Assembly (NCBI GenBank): GCA_022567855.1
Contig: JADFGE010000230.1
Coordinates: forward strand, 1 to 5,386
Reading direction: 5' to 3'
Length of the DNA stretch: 5,386 bases
Source: Planctomycetota bacterium
Lineage (GTDB): Bacteria; Planctomycetota; Phycisphaerae; Phycisphaerales; SM1A02
Positions 1 through 5,386 of this stretch are shown piece by piece. The position numbers and the translations under genes are program-made. Below the pieces are notes generated by a model. The model was not told the origin of the DNA and did no database searches. It was given only the letters and a program-made list of their open reading frames with translations. Every line of letters starts with the position of its first letter. Positions within the stretch are counted from its first letter, which is position 1.

Positions 1-28
1 CGGTGAGTGGGGCAGAGGTCAAGTCTCG
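1..28 (+). other. Leader before first gene; possible end of an upstream gene
   Basis: This short leader holds a TGA at 4-6 that could be the stop codon of a gene lying mostly outside the window. Only one full codon precedes it, so this cannot be tested here. A purine-rich stretch follows and contains the ribosome binding site of the first membrane protein. No promoter is recognisable in so short a stretch. Confidence 0.3.
14..18 (+). promoter_or_regulatory. Ribosome binding site of the first polymerase gene
   Basis: AGAGG lies 10 nt upstream of the ATG at 29 and 13 nt upstream of a second ATG at 32. The shorter spacing favours 29 as the start, but the two candidates differ by only one Met. 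Confidence 0.5.
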
Positions 29-1489
29 ATGATGCTTGCGACTACACCAACCTCGGACTGGTTCAATCAAACGACGGTGCACCCACTCGGGTTGGTGATG
101 CTCGTCGTGCTTGGGGCGGCGACGTTCCTCGTACCTCGACGTTACGCGCTCGTGCCGATGCTGATCCTGGTGTGCTTCGTCGGTCCGGCGCAACGGATCG
201 TGGTTGCGACCCTCGACTTCAATTTTCTGCGTTTGATGGTGTTGGCGGGATGGGCGAGAGTTCTACTCCGTGGCGAGATGTGGGGATGGCGATGGAGGCC
301 GCTCGACACGGTGGTGCTGGCATGGGCGATCTGCGCAACGCTGCTGGCCACCTTGTTGCACACGACTCTGTCGGCATTCATCATGCGTCTTGGTCTTCTG
401 TACGATGCGATCGGACTCTACTTCCTATGCCGGCTCCTCGTCCGAAGCTTCAGCGATCTTCGCGTATTTGCGCAATGCGCGGCGCTGATCAGCCTTCCGG
501 TGGCGGTCCTATTCATGGTCGAGCAGATGACCGGTCGCAACCTCTTTGCGATATTCGGCGGGGTTCCGGAGATCACCATTGTGCGCGACGGGCGACTGCG
601 GTGTCGCGGCCCGTTTATTCACCCAATTCTCGCCGGCTCATTTTGGGCGGCGCTGATGCCCTTGATCGGAGCGCTTTGGTGGTATCGCGGCAGTAACAGG
701 GTGCTCTCACTCTTGGGGTTGGCCGGAGCCGCGGTCGTCGTCATGACGTGCGCGTCAGCTACTCCGCTCGGTGGCTTGCTTGCCGGACTGGTCGCCGCGA
801 CGCTGTTTCCAGTCCGCCGTTGGTTCTCGCAGCTGCGCTGGGGCGCGATTCTGGGTCTGATAGCGCTCCAGTTGGTTATGGTGAATCCGGTCTGGCACCT
901 CCTGGCGCGGGTGCAGCTGGTCCCGCAGTCGACCGGGTGGTATCGCTTCAAACTCATCGATGAGTTCATCAAGCATTTCGATGAATGGTGGCTGATCGGG
1001 ACCGAGTCGTATTCGAGTTGGTGGACCTACGGTCTTGAGGCCATCACCAACGAGTACATTCTCCAAGGCGTTGAGGGTGGGATTCTCACGCTCGGGCTTT
1101 TCCTCGCCGTCATCGCTGTCGCCTTCTACGCAGTTGGGCGTACCTGGCGTGGGGAGGTTCGCCGGCACTTGCGACTCCGGCGATTGACAGCGCCGCGGAC
1201 CCCCAGCCTGCGTGCCCGACGACTTCGCCGGGACCGGGAATCCGCCGGGCACGTGGCGATGGCCTGGGCACTGGGCGTGGCGCTGTTCATCCATTGTGTC
1301 GTCTTCATCGGCGTATCCAACTTCGGACCGACGATTCTCGTCTGGTACCTCACGCTCGGTTTCATTGGAAGTCTCACTCCGCTGCGCTCCCGGAAGCGCG
1401 CCGTCGCTTCTCGGCGGCCGGTGCACACCGCGCCGCCCCGCACAATGATCGGGATACCCGGGTCGACCGCACCGCTGGCAGGTGCGTGA
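29..1489 (+). CDS. O-antigen ligase/polymerase (Wzy/WaaL) superfamily membrane protein, copy 1
   Basis: A 486-residue polytopic inner-membrane protein, probably polymerising or transferring lipid-linked glycan units on the periplasmic face. By eye there are about 11-12 hydrophobic segments, near residues 19-36, 40-60, 62-80, 93-111, 120-138, 147-165, 199-217, 225-242, 247-261, 272-290, 349-370, 409-428 and 434-449, not all certain to span. A long polar loop (about 291-348) before a late membrane segment is the Wzy/WaaL arrangement. It holds WYRF (304-307, with R306), WWLIGT (320-325) and TNEY...GVEGG (340-351), which resemble the conserved part of the Wzy_C domain. A strongly conserved block FAIFGGVPEIT...RCRGPF.HPILAG (173-203) has no function I can name. 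An Arg-rich stretch (375-410, 12 Arg in 36) lies between two late membrane segments and is mostly absent from the paralog at 2631-4055. The C-terminal tail (450-486) is basic and Pro-rich. The family call is fairly sure; polymerase versus ligase is not settled. Confidence 0.82.
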   Translation: MMLATTPTSDWFNQTTVHPLGLVMLVVLGAATFLVPRRYALVPMLILVCFVGPAQRIVVATLDFNFLRLMVLAGWARVLLRGEMWGWRWRPLDTVVLAWAICATLLATLLHTTLSAFIMRLGLLYDAIGLYFLCRLLVRSFSDLRVFAQCAALISLPVAVLFMVEQMTGRNLFAIFGGVPEITIVRDGRLRCRGPFIHPILAGSFWAALMPLIGALWWYRGSNRVLSLLGLAGAAVVVMTCASATPLGGLLAGLVAATLFPVRRWFSQLRWGAILGLIALQLVMVNPVWHLLARVQLVPQSTGWYRFKLIDEFIKHFDEWWLIGTESYSSWWTYGLEAITNEYILQGVEGGILTLGLFLAVIAVAFYAVGRTWRGEVRRHLRLRRLTAPRTPSLRARRLRRDRESAGHVAMAWALGVALFIHCVVFIGVSNFGPTILVWYLTLGFIGSLTPLRSRKRAVASRRPVHTAPPRTMIGIPGSTAPLAGA

Positions 1490-1545
1490 TTCCAGTCGCT
1501 GCATCCGCAGCCGCGCGTGCCGTTGAGTGCCGAAAGGAATGCCTG
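1490..1545 (+). other. Intergenic spacer without visible terminator
   Basis: This 56-nt gap between the first polymerase and the FemAB-like gene shows no stem-loop followed by T residues and no convincing -35/-10 pair. Apart from the ribosome binding site near its end I see nothing in it, which fits co-transcription. Confidence 0.5.
1533..1538 (+). promoter_or_regulatory. Ribosome binding site fixing the FemAB-like start
   Basis: AAAGGA sits 7 nt before the ATG at 1546. The reading frame is open back to 1294, inside the previous gene, so this site is the main reason to start the protein at 1546. Confidence 0.75.
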
Positions 1546-2586
1546 ATGTTTCGTCGTGACAGGATACAGCCGGTGAGCCGAGACGAATGGGACGGCCTGG
1601 CGCACCGATTTCTCGATCATAATTACCAGCAGACTTGGGCCTATGCCCACGCGCTGGCCGAGCGCCGTCATGCTGAGTCCGAACGTGTTGCGATCGATTC
1701 AGACGGCGAACTCATCGGGGTTGCCAGCGTTCGAGTGAGGCGTCTGCCCGTAGTCGGAGGAGGCATAGCCTATGTGGCCGGTGGGCCGCTCACGAGAATC
1801 GGGCGTGACGATGACATTGATCGGCTGGCGCAATGCCTCACGGTGCTTGAAGCCGAGTACGTTCAGCGCCGCGGCCTCACGCTTCGAATCTTGGCTCCAC
1901 TCGGTTCCCCCGATTGGAATGCTCGAGCAACGAACTCATTTGATTGTACGAACTTCGCGCCAACCGATCGATCCCGCAGTTACCGAACGTTCCTACTGGA
2001 TATCGATCGGCCGCTGGATGACGTGCGTGCCGGCTTCTCCAAATACTGGAGGCGGAACCTTCGACGCGCGGAGCAGAGAAATTTCGTTATTCGTACGGGC
2101 ACGGAACCTGAGTTCTTTGAGGAAATATGCCGGCTCTATCAGCGGCTACGAGGACGCAAGCAGTTTCGTGCTGATCTCGATGCCGATTTCTACGCGTCTT
2201 TACAACGTCAGCTTTGCAACGACGAGCGGTTTGAGGCACTGATCGTCGAGCACGATCGCCAGCCGGTGGCTGGCCTGGTGATGAGCATGCTCGGCGATAC
2301 CTGCGTTCCGCTCGTGCTGGCGACGGACGAATCCGGTCTGCGGAACTACGCTGCGTACGGCTTGCAATGGCACTCGATTGTCATGGCCCACGATCGAGGC
2401 CTTCGCTATTACGATCTGGGCGGCATCGACGCTGAGGGCAACGTGGGCGTGTACAACTTCAAAAAGGGGATGCGCGGTGTGGAGCTGTGCGCCCCAGGTC
2501 CGTTCGAATCGTCTCCATCGGGCGTGATCGCCGCCATCACGAGTTCGGCGGAGCGGATCTACAAACGGTTGGCTCGAGCCGCTTGA
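1546..2586 (+). CDS. FemAB-like double-GNAT aminoacyl/acyltransferase
   Basis: A 346-residue soluble protein without signal peptide or membrane segment, so probably cytoplasmic. Its length and layout fit the FemA/FemB family: two GNAT-like halves, about residues 6-155 and 160-320. Family-like features are QQTWAYAHAL (28-37), GIAYVAGGPL (73-82), a basic helix FSKYWRRNLRRAEQ (164-177) and the signature YYDLGGID...VGVYNFKKGM (288-309), the usual strand and FKkG turn of the second half. Classical Fem enzymes move amino acids from aminoacyl-tRNA to lipid II. Homologs in exopolysaccharide loci, including those linked to exosortase (XrtA) systems, have no settled substrate, and a role in decorating a glycan precursor here is an inference from context. 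The start at 1546 rests on AAAGGA at 1533-1538. The longer frame from 1294 would overlap the polymerase gene, and its extra residues look like out-of-frame coding. The next gene begins 44 nt downstream. Confidence 0.85.
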   Translation: MFRRDRIQPVSRDEWDGLAHRFLDHNYQQTWAYAHALAERRHAESERVAIDSDGELIGVASVRVRRLPVVGGGIAYVAGGPLTRIGRDDDIDRLAQCLTVLEAEYVQRRGLTLRILAPLGSPDWNARATNSFDCTNFAPTDRSRSYRTFLLDIDRPLDDVRAGFSKYWRRNLRRAEQRNFVIRTGTEPEFFEEICRLYQRLRGRKQFRADLDADFYASLQRQLCNDERFEALIVEHDRQPVAGLVMSMLGDTCVPLVLATDESGLRNYAAYGLQWHSIVMAHDRGLRYYDLGGIDAEGNVGVYNFKKGMRGVELCAPGPFESSPSGVIAAITSSAERIYKRLARAA

Positions 2587-2630
2587 GCGTCTATCGAGCA
2601 AGTTAGCAGAACTTCACCAACCTTGAGCAC
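2587..2630 (+). other. Intergenic spacer without visible terminator or Shine-Dalgarno site
   Basis: These 44 nt separate the FemAB-like gene from the second polymerase. No hairpin and no clear promoter are visible. There is also no good Shine-Dalgarno sequence ahead of the GTG at 2631; the nearest purine run is only TTGAG at 2623-2627. Confidence 0.45.
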
Positions 2631-4055
2631 GTGGCACTTTCGCGGCTCACGGGGGATCAAGTCATTCCAACTTGGTACGACCAAACCACACTCCACCCGA
2701 TCGGCCTCATCGCGGTGGTTCTCCTGGGCGTCGCTACGCTCGTGGTGCCCCGCCGCTATGCGCTGGCGCCGATGCTGATCATGGCGTGCTTCATCTCGCC
2801 CGCCCAGCGAATCGTGATTGCCTCCCTGGATTTCAATCTTCTTCGGATCATGGTTCTGTTCGGATGGCTCCGCGTCCTTGTCTTTGCCGAGATGCGCCGG
2901 ATTGAATGGAAGCGGATTGACACAGTCGTAATTCTCTGGACCGTCATCGCAACCGTGGTGGTGACGCTGCGCGAAGCAACGGCCGCGGCGTTCATCTACC
3001 GTCTCGGGCTGAGCTTCGACGCGCTCGGCATGTACTTCCTGTTCCGCTTCTTGATCCAGAGCTGGAAGGACCTGGAGAAACTGATGCTGGTTGCCGCGAT
3101 CATCAGTATTCCCGTGGCGGCAGTCTTCCTCATCGAACTATCCACCGGGCGCAACATGTTCGCGATATTCGGCGGCGTACCGGAGATCACGGTCGTGCGC
3201 GAGGGCCGGTTGCGCTGCCGCGGACCATTCTCGCATCCGATTCTGGCCGGCTGTTTCTGGGCGGTGATGATGCCCTTGATCGGCGGGCTGTGGTGGAACG
3301 GTCGCTGGGTGCGATGGTTTGCGCCCATCGGTCTGGTTGCCTCGGCAATCGTGGTCTTTAGCACAGCATCGGATACGCCAATCTCCGCCGTTATGGCTGG
3401 AGCTCTCGCCGCAGCGTTGTTCCCACTGCGGCGGTCGATGCGTTGGATCCGGTGGAGTACGGTGTTCGGCCTCGTTGCGCTTCAGATCGTTATGACGAAT
3501 CCGATCTGGCACCTGTTTGTTCGTGTCCAGCTCGTCCATGGATCAACCGGCTGGTATCGCTTCAAGATGATCGATGGATTCCTCCGGAACTTCAGTGAAT
3601 GGTGGATACTTGGCACGAAGAACTACGCCAAGCTCTGGCCCCAGCCCTTCGATTCTATCACGAACCAATTCGTTCTTGAAGGCGTCGAAGGTGGTCTGGT
3701 TACGCTCACACTGTTCGTCGTACTTTTGGCGCTTGGATTTCACGGCGTCGGTCGGATTGTACGGTCGGTTCGGAACTCCAAATCCCGCCAGATCATGGCG
3801 TGGATGCTTGGCGCCGCTCTCTTCGCGCACTGCGCTTCTTTCCTGGCGGTTTCCTACTTCGGTCAGATCATGATGATCTTGTTCCTGACACTCGCGGCCA
3901 TCGCTTCGCTCTCGCCGCCCGAGCGTCGGTTGGCGACTAGTCGGAATCGGGCACGGCAACGCTCGTCACGTGCTTCCAAGCCAACGTTCCCTCAGCTTGC
4001 TCACCTGCCAATTCCCGTCCGCACCTGCCGAAGCGCAGACGAATCTCCGGCCTAA
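2631..4055 (+). CDS. O-antigen ligase/polymerase (Wzy/WaaL) superfamily membrane protein, copy 2
   Basis: A 474-residue polytopic membrane protein, close paralog of the one at 29-1489. Aligned by hand, residues 14-378 match residues 10-374 of copy 1 without a gap, with about 206 of 365 identical (56%). Shared blocks include QTT.HP (17-22), VPRRYAL (39-45), LDFN (66-69), FAIFGGVPEIT to HPILAG (177-207), STGWYRFK (305-312) and TN....EGVEGG (344-355). The Arg-rich loop of copy 1 is reduced here to about 10 residues (379-388). The last two membrane segments lie near 389-408 and 412-427, followed by a basic, Ser/Pro-rich tail of about 47 residues unlike that of copy 1. Start: an in-frame TAG at 2604 leaves GTG 2631 as the only ordinary start before the conserved WYDQTT, but it lacks a Shine-Dalgarno. 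GGGGGA at 2651-2656 followed by ATT at 2664 is a speculative alternative. The next gene begins 5 nt after the stop, implying translational coupling. The specific reaction is unproven. Confidence 0.82.
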   Translation: MALSRLTGDQVIPTWYDQTTLHPIGLIAVVLLGVATLVVPRRYALAPMLIMACFISPAQRIVIASLDFNLLRIMVLFGWLRVLVFAEMRRIEWKRIDTVVILWTVIATVVVTLREATAAAFIYRLGLSFDALGMYFLFRFLIQSWKDLEKLMLVAAIISIPVAAVFLIELSTGRNMFAIFGGVPEITVVREGRLRCRGPFSHPILAGCFWAVMMPLIGGLWWNGRWVRWFAPIGLVASAIVVFSTASDTPISAVMAGALAAALFPLRRSMRWIRWSTVFGLVALQIVMTNPIWHLFVRVQLVHGSTGWYRFKMIDGFLRNFSEWWILGTKNYAKLWPQPFDSITNQFVLEGVEGGLVTLTLFVVLLALGFHGVGRIVRSVRNSKSRQIMAWMLGAALFAHCASFLAVSYFGQIMMILFLTLAAIASLSPPERRLATSRNRARQRSSRASKPTFPQLAHLPIPVRTCRSADESPA

Positions 4056-4060
4056 CGAAG

Positions 4061-5335
4061 ATGACGGCTACCTGTCCATCTGCTTCGATGAGTCCTCGGT
4101 CAAGCGTTGAGAAGGCCCCAGAGTCGGCCCAGGCGCTATCGTTCACGACCGTCGTCGCTGATTCTCTCGAAGCGGTCAAACGCCTGCGCCCGGGCTGGAA
4201 CCGATTGCGAAGCTGTTGTTCGCTGGCGACCCCGAACGCCGATCCTGATCGCTATCTTGCGACTCTCCGCGGGCGGGGAGGTCGTGCTCGCCCATATGTG
4301 GCGATGCTCCACAGCGGCGCTGAACCACGAGCACTTATCATCGGGCGCGAGCAGGTGCGACCCGAACGAATCCGTCTGGGGTATCTCCAACTTCCCTCGC
4401 CGTCGCTTCGGAGTCTCGACGTTGTCTACGGCGGACTCATCACTGACGACAGCCAACAAGCGGTTCGTGCCGTCGTCGATCACCTGAGACGCTTGGTCGA
4501 CACAGGCCGGTTCGATCAGATCATGATCAATCATCTGCCTGTGCGCGGTCGAGTCGCAATGGCTCTCCGGGCCGATCGCGCGTTGGCGCGCCGGTCGGTC
4601 GCCGACGTCCCGGATCCGCACTGGCGGTTCGCCCTTGTTCCCGGATCCTATGAACGGACGATCCAGCGCTTTTCGGGCAAACACCGGTACAACATGCGTC
4701 GCGCCGACCGCTTGCTGGTTGATCGGTTTGGGGGCAATGTCGCACTTCGCCGGTTCGAGAAACCGGCCCAGATCGAAGAATTGGCGGCGGGGGCGGCTCA
4801 GATCACGGCGTGCACCTATCAAGCCGCGCTCGGCGCCGGCGCTGTCGATACGACACTCCATCGCGATCTGCTGCGCATCGAGGCGGATCATGGACGACTG
4901 CGCTCCTATTGGCTCGAATGCGATGGTCGGCCGATTGCCTTCCAAATCGCAGTGGTCTACGGCGACGTTTACAATCTGTTGAGCACGGCGTTTCTACCTC
5001 AGTATGCAGCAGTTTCACCGGGACAGGTGTTGCTGGTTCGCGTGATTCGGGATCTGTGCGAATCGAAGATCGGTTGGATCGACTATGGCTTCGGCGATTC
5101 CCCGTACAAGCGTATGTATGGCACAGAGAGCTGGAATGAAGCGACCGTTCATCTCTATGCAAGGACCGTCCGCGCATCGTCAACGCGAATCGTCCATCGC
5201 CTCGCCGCGGGACTGAACCGCCGTGTATCAGACGTCGCGGCGCGCTGCGGAGTTCTTACCCAAGTAAAAAAGCGTTGGCGTGGTCGGCTTGTCGAGAAAC
5301 GAAAGAGCCCGACCGTTGGTCGAGGGTGGGAATGA
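4061..5335 (+). CDS. GNAT-fold acyltransferase, CelD/BcsL-like (Acetyltransf_6 type)
   Basis: A 424-residue soluble protein, probably cytoplasmic, with no signal peptide. The N-terminal half (about 27-185) looks like a degenerate GNAT domain with VVYGGLITD (121-129). The C-terminal half (about 190-355) carries the recognisable motifs: FSGKHRYNMRRADRLL (204-219), a strand-rich stretch YWLECDGRPIAFQIAVVYG (283-301), SPGQVLLVRVIRDL (319-332) and IDYGFGDSPYKRMYG (340-354). The last two are typical of the Acetyltransf_6 group, including the CelD/BcsL-like proteins of polysaccharide loci, which are thought to transfer acyl groups. The donor and acceptor here cannot be read from sequence. It is only distantly similar to the FemAB-like protein at 1546-2586. 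The C-terminal tail (from about 375) is strongly basic. The start is uncertain: ATG 4061 lies 5 nt after the previous stop without a clear Shine-Dalgarno, and ATG 4088 (residue 10) is an alternative with none either. Residues 1-25 look poorly structured. The stop overlaps the next start. Confidence 0.8.
   Translation: MTATCPSASMSPRSSVEKAPESAQALSFTTVVADSLEAVKRLRPGWNRLRSCCSLATPNADPDRYLATLRGRGGRARPYVAMLHSGAEPRALIIGREQVRPERIRLGYLQLPSPSLRSLDVVYGGLITDDSQQAVRAVVDHLRRLVDTGRFDQIMINHLPVRGRVAMALRADRALARRSVADVPDPHWRFALVPGSYERTIQRFSGKHRYNMRRADRLLVDRFGGNVALRRFEKPAQIEELAAGAAQITACTYQAALGAGAVDTTLHRDLLRIEADHGRLRSYWLECDGRPIAFQIAVVYGDVYNLLSTAFLPQYAAVSPGQVLLVRVIRDLCESKIGWIDYGFGDSPYKRMYGTESWNEATVHLYARTVRASSTRIVHRLAAGLNRRVSDVAARCGVLTQVKKRWRGRLVEKRKSPTVGRGWE
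5322..5326 (+). promoter_or_regulatory. Ribosome binding site of the partial downstream gene
   Basis: GAGGG lies 5 nt before the ATG at 5332, inside the end of the preceding coding sequence. Together with the ATGA overlap it supports a real, coupled downstream gene. Confidence 0.6.
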
Positions 5336-5386
5336 TCGGCCTCACGCTTGCCGCAGCGATGTCGGCATCCGCCGCCGCCTTCACTT
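5332..5386 (+). CDS. Start of a further gene with hydrophobic N-terminus (partial)
   Basis: Eighteen complete codons are visible, reading MIGLTLAAAMSASAAAFT, before the window ends. The ATG shares four bases (ATGA) with the stop of the preceding acyltransferase and has a good GAGGG upstream, so it is very likely a real gene in the same operon. The Ala-rich hydrophobic start could be a first transmembrane segment or a signal sequence without a strong basic n-region. A membrane or exported component of the same polysaccharide system is a reasonable guess from context, but no family can be named from so few residues. Confidence 0.55.
   Translation, partial: MIGLTLAAAMSASAAAFT

Noticed and set aside
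7..696. 229-codon + strand frame starting GTG at 7
   Set aside because: It overlaps the first polymerase in another frame, has low-complexity composition and no family motif.
1151..1258. Arg-rich stretch of the first polymerase as evidence for a frameshift
   Set aside because: The conserved sequence MAW.LG..LF.HC resumes in the same frame directly after it, as in the paralog, so a pair of compensating frameshifts is possible but less likely than an in-frame insertion.
755..1504. 249-codon open frame on the minus strand opposite the first polymerase
   Set aside because: It is antisense to a well-supported membrane protein, its translation is rich in Arg, Pro, Gly and Ser without recognisable motifs, and similar long antisense frames occur by chance in GC-rich coding DNA.
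1294..1545. Possible 84-residue N-terminal extension of the FemAB-like protein
   Set aside because: It would overlap the polymerase gene by nearly 200 nt, its residues look like an out-of-frame reading, and a good ribosome binding site precedes the ATG at 1546.
4136..4945. 269-codon open frame on the minus strand opposite the second GNAT gene
   Set aside because: It lies wholly opposite conserved GNAT motifs, has no recognisable domain, and reflects codon bias of the + strand gene.
5266..5271. Run of six A residues that could be a slippage site near the end of the second GNAT gene
   Set aside because: The frame continues normally through VKKRW to the stop, and neither shifted frame offers a meaningful product; Lys codons explain the run.
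1..5386. Window length of 5386 bases equals that of the phiX174 genome
   Set aside because: The sequence is GC-leaning and encodes polysaccharide-type membrane proteins and GNAT proteins. It does not resemble phiX174 genes or its known beginning, so the length is a coincidence.

Overview
The window comes from a moderately GC-rich bacterium, judged by eye from GC-leaning third codon positions. It carries part of a cell-surface or extracellular polysaccharide locus. All genes lie on the + strand and are closely packed. The gaps are 56 nt, 44 nt and 5 nt, and the last junction is a 4-nt ATGA overlap, which suggests one operon. There is no rRNA, tRNA, mobile element or CRISPR to place the organism. 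A Gram-negative environmental or soil bacterium is plausible because Wzy-type polymerases grouped with FemAB/GNAT proteins are common in such exopolysaccharide loci, but this is an inference and not a taxonomic assignment.

Layout: (1) 29-1489, a polytopic membrane protein of the O-antigen ligase/polymerase (Wzy/WaaL) superfamily. (2) 1546-2586, a FemAB-like double-GNAT aminoacyl/acyltransferase. (3) 2631-4055, a second Wzy/WaaL-superfamily protein that is a close paralog of the first, about 56% identical over about 365 ungapped residues by hand alignment. (4) 4061-5335, a second GNAT-fold protein of a different subtype (CelD/BcsL-like, Acetyltransf_6). (5) 5332-5386, the first 18 codons of another gene with a hydrophobic N-terminus, cut by the window edge.

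The genes alternate polymerase, acyltransferase, polymerase, acyltransferase. The simplest working model is that the cytoplasmic GNAT proteins modify sugar precursors or lipid-linked repeat units with acyl or aminoacyl groups, and the two membrane proteins polymerise or transfer the glycan on the periplasmic side. The polymerases are clear duplicates but the acyltransferases are only distant relatives, so the layout is not a simple tandem duplication of a two-gene cassette. Both membrane proteins keep the spacing of the WaaL-type periplasmic motif but have Thr where the ligases have a catalytic His. That is the most specific oddity in the window.
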